Source: Tubulanus polymorphus
Taxonomy: Eukaryota; Nemertea; Palaeonemertea; Tubulaniformes; Tubulanidae
NCBI RefSeq assembly: GCF_964204645.1
Contig: NC_134026.1
Location: 1,178,001-1,242,000, forward strand
Direction of reading: 5' to 3'
Length of the DNA: 64,000 nucleotides
The first letter of the stretch is position 1, and each line of letters starts with the position of its first letter. The translations under genes and the position numbers were made by a program. Shown piece after piece: positions 1 to 15,752 of the stretch. The notes under the pieces were generated by a model. The model saw only the letters and a list, made by a program, of their open reading frames with translations, was not told the DNA's origin and did no database searches.

Positions 1-1
1 T

Positions 2-3824
<3,823 letters not shown>

Positions 3825-4470
3825 TCGTCAGTCATCTCGTTTTGATAACGTCTCTGTTAGTTGTTGAAAAACTTGCCAAACTATAAAAAGAATTATTTGA
3901 TAGAAGTTTATTTTTTGAAGAAAGTTGAAGTTATGTATATTGTATAGTTTATAGATATATGATATATAAGTGGGTGGAAAATATGCGTTTGATTTGTGTG
4001 TATGTTTGTTTGATGTTTGACAGGACTTGAATGAAAGTCATTGAACCGTTTTAAGCATACACTAGGGTAGATCTAGGTATATCTGGCGACTGTGATCTAT
4101 TAAGCGGGCACTTTCCAAAAGACGGGCAATAAGACGTATTGGCCAACGCTAGAGCCATAGGAGCAAGAGGAAAATGAGGGGAATCTTGGAAATCTTTTCG
4201 ATTTTTGCTCATTACAGAATTCTTAGTGTCTCTTGGGACCTAGTTTTGGTGATACTTTTCTGATAAAAAAAAGTCACAGATGTAGGTGGTAGAACAGCAT
4301 TTTTACGAGCAGGCATAATTTCTAAAAGAACACTTAGAAATTGTGACCGTTCTAACATCTGCCTAGATCTGCCCTTGATACATACTTATCTGCTATTTTT
4401 GTTGCCTCTAAACACTACTAGTCTTAATTTTAATTAATAATGGTTGAAAATTGAAACATGTCAAGTAATT

Positions 4471-4536
4471 AAGCCAGGCACGCGCCTTTGCGATCATTGA
4501 TGATACAATGAATTGCAAAGGTGTGCGCCTGGCTTT
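4471..4536. repeat. Stem-loop in FAM135 3' UTR
   Basis: Inverted repeat AGCCAGGCACGCGCCTTTGC ... GCAAAGGTGTGCGCCTGGCT. The arms are about 20 bp with one or two mismatches and a loop of about 23 bp. It would fold into a stable stem in the transcript. It may be a short foldback element or an RNA structure, and sequence alone does not decide. Confidence 0.55.
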
Positions 4537-5213
4537 AGAAATAACCAACTCAGGGTTGTTGCATGAATCCTCTGCTTTTCAGTTTCCATTACTGTTTATT
4601 TGTAAAACCGGTGTTCTTTTGAATTTTGATGATTTCTGTATTTGAAGCACTTGCTACATGATATAGTACACATTCATTGTATTCAGCTTAATGTTTTGAC
4701 TGAATAGTATTTAACAGTAAAACTACCAACAAACGATCAAACACACTTTAGGCCAGCTTTGATTTTAGGAAAATTGTGAGAATTCTCTTGAAATAATGTG
4801 TTGCCTCTTGTTCGACTGAATGTTTACTCTTCTATTGATACTCGTGTAAGAAAGAAAAATCTTATGCTAATTATGTAGTGTTAATGGTTTACTGCGCGTA
4901 TGAAATCTTAAATGCTCGATAGAAATTGCCTTTTAATTGATTATAAAGTTTGCTCAATATTAGTTATGATATATTAGTGTTATTTTGACAATCTTATAAT
5001 TCAGTTCGGTGTCTGTATGAAGTTTGATTTGATCACGAGCCCCTAGGGCATTCGTTGGGCGTTCGTTGTGGCATGTGAAGATGGTTGATTTTCTCACTTT
5101 CCTGTTGAGATGAATTCTATTGGCTTCGCTGATTTCTAATCGATGGAGAATGTTTAATAAGATGATGGGACCAAGTTTTGTTATGTATGTATAGTTGAAT
5201 TAAAAGTGATTCC

Positions 5214-5271
5214 GGATCCAGTTCCACAGTTGTGACACTGATTTCTGAGTCGCGACTGTGGAACTGGATCC
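5214..5271. repeat. Short inverted repeat (GGATCCAGTTCCACAG arms)
   Basis: Perfect 16-bp arms GGATCCAGTTCCACAG / CTGTGGAACTGGATCC separated by about 26 bp. The AGTTCCACAG terminal motif recurs at both ends of the hairpin element near 50246-50345, which suggests a dispersed family using this motif as its terminal repeat. Confidence 0.6.
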
Positions 5272-6040
5272 TGATATATAGAGGTGGCCTTTGCATATTA
5301 ATCCACTCTCGGGGATCGTTCATAAACTATCCATGCAGAAAGAGTATTTTTGAAGGTCCTGCCTTGTGTATTGTCTAACTTAAACCCAAACATACGTATG
5401 CCAGTTGTAGTCGGATACCTCTTGTGTCATGGTCAATTGCACAAGTTAAACATGAAAGACTTGTGTAAACGAATCATCAAGGATTTTGTAGTCAACCTGG
5501 TCAAACAAGCAACGCAAAATACCAGTAAAACGCTTTCGACTGCGAGGTCCTACTTTTCGTATGTACTTCATGAACGGTCCCTTAGCGAGTTTTAGAATTT
5601 CTAATGTACATAATGTAAATTATAAATGCTGCTGGTAATTTTTTTAATCGTTATATTTTTGTCGTTATTCTGTACCTTATAATCATTATTATGTTTGTGC
5701 AATTCACGGACGTTGGAATAGAAGGAAGTTCCCAATAATGGAATGCCTCGTCTTTCAAGTTAGATTTCGTAGGTAAATTACCGTAGTTAGTCGCACCCGA
5801 GGTGACAGTTCATTTCAAACCATCCACTGAATACCGTAATTTACATACAATTACGATGTAGATTTACTTTTTACTGTTAACACACAACTGTTGTACAAAT
5901 ATATATAATATATATGGATAAAAACAACTCATCGAATGTATGATTAGTTTGTAATATATAGTTTTAGGAAAGAATGATATTTATGCTCTAGCTGAACTGA
6001 TTCAGCCACGCTATATTTGAATAAAATGAAGAAAAAAAAA

Positions 6041-8474
6041 ACGATCAAAATCTGTTGGGTCTTATCGTCAACAGGATGGCTTCTATGATGAAATTAGGGA
6101 TGGATCTAGGCACATCCGAGATCAAAATGGCAATCGAATTAAAAATATAGATTTAACGGGCACTTTCATGAAAAGGGGTGTGTGCTGTGTTCAGGGATGG
6201 CAGAAGTGTGCACGGCTAAAATCTTCATCGCTTTTTATGAAGCTGTTTGTAAGAGAATTGTTTTATGATTACAGCTACAGTATTATTAGAAAGCTTCAAT
6301 CAACAGAACACTTAAAATTATGAGTTCTATGCGACCACTCTGCGAATCATCAAAGATCCTTTAATGGAGTTAAGAAACCATACAGAACAGTGTTTCCGAG
6401 GGGTAAGGGCTCTTCCATTCTCTTGGTTACCAATGGTCATGATGTCACGGTTTGGCGACATGCCACACTATGCCACACTAATCAACCAGAACAACTAACA
6501 CAATTTGAGTACAGCATACATTCTATTAACATTGTTAGAAAATTTATCTTTTTTCATTATATATAAACTGTACATGATTTCGTTTCTTTTTAATACATAA
6601 TACAATAACCAACAACATATCCTCCTTCTCATTATATGGTAGAAACATGCTTCTTTTGGAAGTATTTCAATCATGTGTGCAGTAAATAGATGATATTCAA
6701 AGCAAAATATCTCCGTCACAAAAAAAAGATTAAACTTAAAATCAGCCATAAACAAATGCATTGTTTATTTCATCCTATTCTCTTACCACAATCGGTGGGA
6801 CTAAAGTTTAAAATTACCCAGTAATTTCGAGTAGAAAAATGCATATCGTACTGAGGTATGTGACGCTATTATGTGACCAGGGACTCCAGTCTCGTGCCTC
6901 CTACCTGTGACCAATTTTGCTTTTAAGTAAAATTTAATATGGAAAATAATCTGCTGATGTCCGGTCACACTTAGCAAACTGACTAACTGACTGTATTACT
7001 CTTTCTAGGCTCAGGTCAAAGTAAAATCCATCTTTACAAATATTGACGCTACAAATTAAAGGCATGAATTATATTTGAGTAACAGATGTAAGGGTTAATG
7101 TTGGTTACATCAGTACATTCCCATATTTACAAGAATCAACACCTAAAATATTGTGCGTCTTATGAACTACCGGTAAATCTAACTAATTTTCAATATCAAT
7201 TAACACAAACAATGCAAATTCCGAGAGGAAAGACCACGTTGAACTATTTTGCTTCGAACTAATTCGGATGCGGTTCTAAAAAGCAATCTTCAAATAAAAA
7301 AAGAAAAACAAAGTATTTTCGAAGACTTCGATTAAATAAGGCTTAGAAACAACAGTAAAACATAGTAACAAATAACACATAATACAATAAATAACCTGTG
7401 CATTGTCATATCGCCAAATATAATTTTAAAGCTATTCAAAAAAACATTAGTCTTGGGGGAAATTATAATGTATTAACTCAATTGGACAGCTTGATTCATT
7501 TGTATTGCATCAACTGATTTCTGTATTCAAGGATTATATTCATATATACGCATACTATATATTATATATCATTCTATTCAGGTATTACTTGAATGAGACC
7601 ACTTAATTCCATAAATATGTTAGTGAGTTAGACCTATACTAGAAATAAAGTGTTGAACTGAAATCTTTTGATCATGCGTCTATATATGGAATACAATACA
7701 GCTGCCTTTCAGTATAGTGGTCAGGCTGATGTAATCAAGCGAAACATAGTTGAATTGAAAGCTTTAATTTTTCATGCTCATCTATTCTAAAACCCTACAG
7801 AATGTATTCATTTGATGTTTTTCATATTACAAGCCATTCGTTGATCAGGAAGAAGACAATGTACAGATCATCATTTCACAACTAATAAATACAGTAAACC
7901 TTGCCTCAAACAGGACATGGCTAACTCTGACTTTCTATCATATTTTCCGATCAATTTTGCTGGTCTCAGTTTATCCAGGTTTACTGTATGCTTTGCGTTG
8001 ATTTCGAGTTCGTAAAATTATTACAACTGAATTCTTATCATCGATAAAGGCTGTTTATAAAGTATGTACACAAAATTACTCTCCTCCATCCATCAGGGGC
8101 GGATCATTTCTGATACAAAGGGTCCCTCCATTTGTGACCTTTCGTGTGGCAGCTTTATCTAAGAAATTTTTCTTTTGGGCCCCACCTTCCTAGATCTACC
8201 CCTGATGTATGCCACTTCAAGCGTTATGTTCATAGGGGGAAATGGTAAATTATTTCCACCCCCCTCAATGTGTACACATTTCATTTCATAATTCAACAGA
8301 AATATCACAGCTTTAAACAGCTTCAGTTTAACACACGTAAATCATCTACATTTTGACTAGGATTGCGCCAATGCTAATTAACAGGTACGCAGTTTTATGC
8401 ACACTCGACAGACACACCTGTAACACACTTAATAGTTCTATAATAGTCTAATTATTATCAGTGATTATTAGCTA
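6041..8474. other. Intergenic / probable 3' UTR of ROGDI
   Basis: No exon is supported here. A minus-strand AATAAA (TTTATT at 6764-6769) could end a long ROGDI 3' UTR, which would place ROGDI and FAM135 tail to tail with about 0.7 kb between polyadenylation sites. The minus-strand frame at 6495-6761 is low complexity and aromatic-rich without family resemblance. Confidence 0.3.
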
Positions 8475-11400
8475 CTACACTAGAGGACCGGGTGAATCTC
8501 GGGTTTCAGAATCTGTAGAATCCAGTAGTAACGGTGAAATGCTACGACTTTTCAAACTGGGATCATCGATGTCATTCATAAACAAGTGGACCTTCAATGA
8601 AAAATAATATGGACACATATATAAATAGTTGATGGTTAAGCTGGATGTTAACACAAGACATACAACATCACTTGATGTATCGCTAGAATTGACACAATCA
8701 TTAGAATGAATCATTTTGGTTTTCTAGTGTCGCACACCGTGGAACAAAAACGGTTTTTTATGTTGGAAACATATTTTCCGACTGCTTTGTGTATCCGGCT
8801 TAAAGATTAACTCAAAGTTTAAAGATTAAGTCAAATTTCAACTACCGGGTCAGAACTGTGGAACATACTTCCCGAGTTCATTTTCAATAATTGATCATAT
8901 CGCTCTTCGGAAAAAGGAGTCACATTTGAAAACGCTGTATTTACCTTATCTCTGAACTGCTGGCATATTTCTAAAGCTATCGTGAACAGTAAGATGGTGT
9001 CGTGAAGCCACGGAACTGTACATTCTACTTGATGCCTTGAACCTATCTCGTAATGCTGATTTTGATTAGGAGTTAAATGGTATATAGCTAGGATCAGTTT
9101 TTGAGCTTGTATATAAAAACTAAGAACAGTATTGTTTGGCACAGCAGGACTCAGGCTTTTCTGAAAATGATAAAAACAGGCATTTAAAAAAAAAGTTTCA
9201 TCAAAGTGACGAAGACTGTGACTAAGATAAGAGACATTTCGATGTACCATGTTTCTATTGTGTATAAGATCTGTCAGTGTTTTTTTCTTCGGCAGTAACA
9301 GGCATTGTTTTCCCTCCATTAATAAGTGAATTATACGGTCGAAAAACTGAAATACGAGATCATTATTTATGATTTAGAATCTACAGAGTTTTATCAAAGT
9401 TAATATGCAATCTATAACAGAGACGCCGCAATGTTGTAAAAGGTTTTTTTCAATGGACATAATTAAAAAAGTGTGTTCTTTGTACAGTCAAACTTTTCAT
9501 AGCTGAGACTATCATCATGTTGATGATGACTTATCTAAATAATGACTTACACTTAGTAAATTGAACTGGAAATATAAATTTGGACTATGGGACTAAAAAA
9601 ATGACGCCTTAAATGATGTTACGACTTATATGATGATTACTAGACTGTATTGAATGTATGGAACTCACAATCAGTAATTCTTGGCCACCCTGGAAGGTAT
9701 AAGTGTCTTCTTTACCGTAAATTTCATGAATAGCTTTGCATAAATAGTTTCCGGCATCTTGTATCTGAAAAATAGATAAAATGGTAAAATGTACGAACCA
9801 AAATATGTGTAGTTATCAATTATTGATGATCAAATTCTCTATAACAGAAAGGAAAGTCAATACATTTGAACAATGAAATGGATCAAGCATTTTCAGTTCA
9901 ATTCAGCCATCAGACAAACTTCATGTTATTGTCTTGACAATGTAAGCTTAAAGTGTTCGATTCATAGTAAGTGGTAAAAATTTCTTGTTGATAGTTATTT
10001 TTGGGATTCAGTTTTACTCAATAGATATAGTATAATTATTTTTTTTAGCGGTTTAGCAGTTTAACCAGTATTCAGTAAAAACGAGTTGAGTCTATTGTAA
10101 TGCCCTAAATGGATCTTAATGAATTTGATTATGTAAAAAAAAGTGATGTTCACACCTGTTGTAGACGCCATGGTTCACCGGGTTGAATAGCTGATCGGAT
10201 TGGCAAGTTTCCATGTTTGTGCGTGTTTATACTGATGTTCTAAAAACAGGGCATCAAAAACAATATTATAATGCATGTCAAGAAGATATCGAATACAATT
10301 AATTTTAACGTCAACAATTCAATTTTCCAACATCAGATATCAAGTTACACTTGAACTTAAGTAAATAGTTCAAGAGCAGCTATTACTTTTTAATGGGAAC
10401 TACTTTTAGGACAGGGGCTCTTCTCATCCAGCAAATAGTTTAAGGGCAATGTTAAATCGTTTTTATCAATCGATAGATAGTTCGAGAAGTTCAAGAACAA
10501 ACATGAATTTTGGACAAACTAATCGATATATATATATATGAGAAAATTTTGAATTTTTACCAGCTCCAGATGCAATTTGTGTGACATCAAATATAATTAT
10601 CCACACATCAATAATAAGGAAATCTGAATAACATTTGAACTGCGTTTGTGCTCAAGCGATAACAGTGTGGAAGGCTACAACTTTTTGCCTATTCTGATGA
10701 GTAAATTGCTTTCATTGTACTGGTATCAATAACACAAGAATTACTTACTGCTTCACATATGACGTCACCCATCAGCGTTACCATACATTTAACTGGTACG
10801 TCGCTGCAAAACATCGCAAACAAATACTCAAAAATACATCCTTTCGTTACAACGACAAAGACATGAGTTTGTAAAATCGCCCTCTATTTCCAAACTTAGA
10901 CATACAACAACTTACTTTGAACTGGACAGAAGAAACTTTTCTGGCTTCACAATATTTTCTTCACCTACAATTGTTAACATATTAATTTAAAAACGAAACT
11001 TCATTAAGCGAAGACAGAAAATCTTGTACTATATATAAAGAATCAATAGAAGTCCTTGAATAACGGGAATATAGGGAACGAAAAAGAGGACACAAATTAA
11101 CCTATATGTGGCAGAAAAATCAATACTCTCCACACCTGTTCCAATACATATTCATACTACAACGCACAGCTGTTTGTGCATTGATATTGTAGAATAATTA
11201 TAGGGTAGGCCTGTTTAATGGCACAATCTTTGAGTTATTGATTGAAGATTTACCCGGATTGTCAGGATTCTGTACAGCAAATCTTCGACAACAATCCTGA
11301 AAATATCGATAATAAAAATCGGAGGCCTTTTAATAGATACTCGAATTATTAAACAAGTTTTTTCTCGAGTGAAATTAATTTTAATCAAAATTGATCATTA

Positions 11401-11489
11401 ATAATTTATGATCTTACATTTACAATTTTTTTCAATTGTCGTATCACATTTTCAACTTCTTCTTCGATGAGCCATTTGAATTCTTGATA
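8475..11489 (-). CDS. ROGDI: ROGDI homologue (first exon not placed)
   Basis: Minus-strand exons in transcription order: 11489-11418, 11296-11254, 10964-10916, 10803-10749, 10239-10156, 9764-9669, 9346-9248, 9160-8945 and 8591-8475. Phases match throughout and the exons give 276 residues. Landmarks align with human ROGDI (287 residues) along its length: EFKWLIEEEV near the N-terminus, VKCMVTLMGDVI, WRLQQIQDAGNY, VECTVPWLHD and ICQQFRDK. ROGDI is a conserved helical protein of neurons, and in mammals it is a subunit of the Rabconnectin-3/V-ATPase assembly machinery and the Kohlschuetter-Toenz syndrome gene. The last exon replaces the usual short vertebrate tail with a Ser/Asp-rich C-terminus ending GPLV. 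Reading through the donor at 8945 gives a longer open frame to 8831, but the splice to 8591 fits the family better. The initiating exon was not found with confidence; a candidate ATG at 12765 (MAVVSVS, donor at 12743) has an incompatible phase unless another exon intervenes. Confidence 0.88.
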
Positions 11490-11519
11490 CTAGAAATACA
11501 CAAATTGATACAAATCAAA

Positions 11520-11706
11520 TCAAAACATTTTAATCAGCTAGTGAAAACTATAGTACACCATAAGAAATTTGCTGAGAGAACTTTTAAATTTGCTGCTCCT
11601 GCACTTTGGAATGTTCTGCCTTAGTCATATTAGATCTAGTCCTACAGTTGAAACTTTTAACTCAAACCTGAAAACATATCTTTTTAAACGAACCTATTTA
11701 TCTTAA
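11520..11706 (+). mobile_element. Relict 3' end of a non-LTR retrotransposon (RT C-terminal tail)
   Basis: Translation gives a FAERTFKFAAPALWNVLP segment, and after a frame break a VETFNSNLKTYLFK segment. This is the characteristic C-terminal tail of CR1/L2-type reverse transcriptases, which reads like R-FxxxAPxLWNxLP...FxxxLKTYLF. The frameshift and stop show a dead, 5'-truncated copy. It lies just upstream of the second ROGDI exon, in its first intron. Confidence 0.7.
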
Positions 11707-13039
11707 TGTTTATTTTAACAAATTGGCAATTTAACAATTTTGGTGACCTCACTAAAAAGAAAGAAAGCTACTTTTTTAACAAAGGGCACATTGTAGGAAT
11801 CAATCCAAATTCACAGTAATACAGGGAAAAATAGTGACAGTAATTAATGGAATATTTTGCCTCATAAAACATTTCAAAAGTTTTCGAAGTCATTTTGAGT
11901 TGTTTCTGTCTTTTTTTAAAAATGGCATTTCAAGTTTTTTTTAGTGCCTCATGTGAAGTATATGAGACACCCTGGATCTGCACATGTCCTGGATTACTAA
12001 ACAGTATCCTACACATGTTCATTTATGGCTAGACGCAATGGGAAATCTATTTAAAAATAGTCCAGGGACAAATCCAGAGTGTAGTAAATAAAGGTAGTAA
12101 GTACTTATGCAAAGTCAGGTGTTTTGTTATTAAATCACAATCGATTCTACAGTAGTTGTGAATTAACACATCTTTGTCATGTGTCTGTGTGCCATTCATT
12201 AGAATAGATTCTATAATTCAACTGTTTTACATTAACTAATGCAAAAGCGCAATCACTAAATTCAGTGTGGTCTAACAACAGTGACAGCAGTGTCTGAGTC
12301 ACTTCGCATGGAGAATAAAATGCTTTAATATATAATTTTGATGACCTTATTCTGGCAAAGCGATTCTATCCGAGACCTAGACGAGGTGGACTGACGAGGC
12401 GGACGAGCCGGGGACCTCCTCCTCTGAGAAATCCGGCAGAGTGTCTTAACAGCCCGGTCTTATTTACAACATTATCGAAAAAAAATTGTTTTTACTCCCG
12501 GTCGGCTCGGTCGAAGATAGGCCTACTACGAGCGCCTAACAATAAATACATAAAAATAAATATTGTCCATTAAAGCAGAAATACTCTTTTAATTCTGAAA
12601 TACCATGGATTCTTTTTCAGCTTGCTCCAGTATTTCTTTGGGGATATTTTTTCGGCGTTGGCTTGCCATGTCATTTCACACTTCTCAGGATGTTTACATA
12701 CATGAAACCAGTGCTGGCTCCTAGCGGGCAGCCATCGACCTACCAGACACACTAACAACCGCCATCAACCGACACGATATTCCTGATCGGTATGCCACGG
12801 AGCGGGCCGCTTTGCGACATCAAGAGAAATAATTCAAAAGATTGTGCAGTTTTAGCACCGTCATCGTTGGAAAAGAATTGCTTTGAAAAAATTCTCCATT
12901 GAAACTGTGCCGTAACGAGTAAAAAGCCTTTGGGTATTGAGTGAATTTGATTTTCCGTCAAGAAAAGAAACGTCGTGCTTCGTTTTAAAGGCATATCCAT
13001 TCAATAGGGGCGTGTCGATAATTTCTATTGGCTCAAGCC

Positions 13040-13210
13040 GCTGAAGCTATAACAATAACACAAGTGTTCAAATAACCCGAACGAACGGTGGTTTGTACTG
13101 TAATAAAGGCGTTACGTATATCTTATTGTAATCATGAGTAAATCTGATTTCGAACCCCTTTGCCAAAAACCGCCCCGCGTTATTGCTAAATTAACACTAA
13201 TTCGACGTAG
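13040..13210 (+). repeat. Diverged direct repeat, copy 1
   Basis: Shares with copy 2 (about 13850-14010) the ordered blocks ACACAAGTGTT/CCACAAGTGTTGGAAC, TGTAATAAAG, ATGAGTAAAT, GATxTCGAxCC and ATTAACACTAATTC. The ATG-containing frame (13134-13418, 94 codons) begins MSKSDFEPLC. The copy-2 frame begins MSKCDLDPLL and stops early. This could be a decayed element or a local duplication. Confidence 0.5.
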
Positions 13211-13849
13211 AAGATGCCGACTCTCCACTGTACTGTTCGTCAATCCAGAAAAAAATAGATTACTCCAAAAACCACTAACCCGAGACATAGACATATATAC
13301 TATGTGCGTAATTCATTGTACCCCGGGATTGGACTATCGTGAATCAACTACAAAACTATATTCCGATTACAAGAGAAATCCGGCAATAAATTCAATATCC
13401 AATTGGTCATATGCGTGAGGAATCCCGCAATAAATTCAGCCATAGATGACTATTTCAATAGTAGACGAGAATTTATATTTGAGCAACGATTTCTTCTATA
13501 TATTTACATCTTTGTATAGACAAAGTTTGGAATTGACTAACAAATCAAACTAGAACGTAATATTTTGTAATGTGATGTGATATTCTAATTTTGTAATGTG
13601 ATGTGATATTATTAAAACATCTGATGAATATCTGAAGGAAAAGTATGATATAATTTTTCATTTTAATTGCTATTTAGCTTCTATTTATGGCCAATCTGTT
13701 TTTAAGCAAATAAATTTGTATCTTACGTATTTGAAAAAAAACTTATACAATGAAAAGTTACTGAAATAGTTTTTAAAAATTTTACAAGTAACTGCCTTGC
13801 GGTCGATATTAATGTGTATACGTATTGTGTTGTGAAAGTTTAGAGATAA

Positions 13850-14010
13850 TTGTTAAAACAATACCACAAGTGTTGGAACAAGCCAAGCGTGCACGGGTTA
13901 GTGTGTATTGTAATAAAGTGTAAAGTGATTATGAGTAAATGCGATCTCGACCCTCTTTTACCGAGAACCGCTGTTTAATTGCTAGATTAACACTAATTCA
14001 ATTAATAAAA
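13850..14010 (+). repeat. Diverged direct repeat, copy 2
   Basis: Partner of the repeat at about 13040-13210, with the same block order and spacing. It ends about 270 bp upstream of the forkhead start codon, so it may sit in the promoter of that gene. Confidence 0.5.
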
Positions 14011-14279
14011 TCAAGTGGCGTGACAATAAAGGATGCGCTTTGAATGGTGGTCAGTTTTCTACGCATTTAGATTCATTTTACGGTACCTAATCGTAAGATA
14101 AATATATCTCAAGAACTTGTCTGCCGCGCGTCGCTTTCGAGTTTAAGCAATTTTTGGATTCTGTCAGGGACGCAATATCGACAAAATATAAGCGAATGAT
14201 ATTTTAGTAATCTACATTCTCCGAGCAGAACTCACATTCAGTCAAACCTACATTCGGAATTGTGATTTACAGCGTGAAA

Positions 14280-15752
14280 ATGTACCATCATTACGAGCAG
14301 AATCCGTCGCCGGCGACATTTCGAGCGTCTTACCAGGACTGGGTTGAACCGAATTCATACCCGCATCATCATCACGCTTATTCGCCGTTTCTCTTTCAAC
14401 AACAAATAGACCTGTACAACCAATACGCAGCAGCTGCAGCCGCTTACGGGAACCCGTCCATGACTTTACCACCGCCGATGTACGAAAGCGTCTCTCCGCC
14501 ATCATCGTCTGTTTTGAGCGCGAAAATCGAACAGATATCTTCACCGAATGCGAGCAGTATCAGCGGACAATCCGACGAGGGATCAGCTGGGGAAACTTTT
14601 CACCATTCACCACCAGTCGCCGCGGTTATGTCAACTTCTGCCTCTTCTTCTGATGACGGACGCGAAGATCTAAACCAATCACCTCCGCTGGTTGTAAAAC
14701 CCACAAAGAAACGCGATCGAAGAGGTAAGAATAAATCATTCTTAGTCTATCTGTTTTTTTTAAAGTCGACAAAACGAATTGAAAATGATTATATTCAATT
14801 TCACTTAAGAAGAATATCGCTAAGATTGTTTCGTACTCACATTATCGGTAAAAATGTATCTGCGTTTAGTTATTAAGATGATAATTGAGTTGGTTATCAA
14901 TTCAAATAATATTCATTATCATTCCCTTTGATTATCGGGCTGAACTAAATATTCAAATTTCCAAAAAGAAAGAATATAAAAAGAAATAGCTCAAAACTGG
15001 TGATAAATTATGTATGAATGGATTAATTCATGTTTTCTTAAATTTCTATCTTTGCAGGAAAACCTCCGTACAGCTACATCGCGCTTATTTCGATGGCTAT
15101 CGCAAACTCGCCGCAACAGAAATGCACTTTGAGCGAAATCTACAAATTCATCATGGATCGTTATCCATTCTACAAAGACAACACGAAAAGATGGCAGGGA
15201 TCTATCCGACATAACCTGACGCTGAATGAATGCTTCGTGAAACTGCCTCGTATGCCCGGTTGTAAAGGACATCACTGGACCATCGACCCGGCTTTCAGCG
15301 ATATGTTCGACGACGGAAGCTTCTTGCGGCGGCGATACCGATTCAAATCCGCCAAGAAAAACACCCGAACCGTAGACACCGAGACGGAGACGATCCGTAA
15401 CAATCTTCTGAGCATGACCGCCACAAACGCCGCGAAACATAAACAACAGCAAGTTCCGCAGCAGCAGCAACAACCGCAGTACTCGATAGGACACTTAGAA
15501 AACGATAATGATATAATACCGTCAGATTTGTACAATCAGTATCCTACAACACCGGTCTCCAACAGCGAATACGTTCCGTTGAGTCCGGAGAGCGTAACCA
15601 GTCCGTTACCGTCAGTGAACTTTTCAACATCGTCCGTTATGAACATTGGAAATCCATTCACAGGTGACTGGGACATTACTAGATTACCGACTACATCTTA
15701 TAAACCGCATTCATCATCAGAGTTTTATCACGGAATCAGCAGCTACCAATAG
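14280..15752 (+). CDS. Forkhead-box transcription factor, FoxE-like
   Basis: Exon 1 is 14280-14724 and exon 2 is 15058-15752, a phase-1 intron at the start of the forkhead domain, giving 379 residues. The ATG is in [10 protein letters not shown]. Residues about 148-247 form the winged helix: [20 protein letters not shown], then [15 protein letters not shown], the recognition-helix segment [15 protein letters not shown], and [17 protein letters not shown]. The [12 protein letters not shown] start, FYKDN..RW and MFxxGSFLRRRxRFK end fit FoxE best. LNECFxKLP and HHWTIDP recall FoxF, so the subfamily is not certain. Wing 1 is short: [16 protein letters not shown] lacks about two residues of the usual GRPGKGxYW loop. 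The N-terminal part has a His run, an Ala run and Ser/Pro-rich stretches; the C-terminal part is Gln-rich. It should act as a nuclear DNA-binding regulator. Polyadenylation signals are at 15889-15894 and 15909-15914. Confidence 0.93.

Larger units (their letters stand above)
3825..6040 (+). other. Putative 3' UTR of FAM135
   Basis: No convincing exon follows the FAM135 stop. The first good AATAAA on the plus strand is at 6020-6025, followed by an A-rich run, so a long 3' UTR of about 2.2 kb is inferred. It holds two hairpins (4471-4536 and 5214-5271). The open frame at 5350-5595 (81 codons) has no recognisable features and is treated as chance. Confidence 0.4.
11707..14279. other. Intergenic region between ROGDI and the forkhead gene
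   Basis: No complete gene is supported. A GC-richer patch lies at about 12360-12540. Minus-strand frames at 12570-12758 and 12752-13000 have no recognisable domain. A diverged direct duplication (about 13040-13210 and 13850-14010) is listed separately. The 5' exon of ROGDI and the promoters of both genes should lie here. Confidence 0.5.

Noticed and set aside
8831-8944. C-terminal extension of ROGDI by reading through the donor at 8945
   Set aside because: The consensus donor AAG/GTAAAT sits where the family has a splice junction, and the next exon at 8591-8475 joins in phase.
12570-13000. Two minus-strand frames suggesting a transposase or THAP-like protein
   Set aside because: No zinc-binding or catalytic motif pattern could be followed, and the frames do not join.
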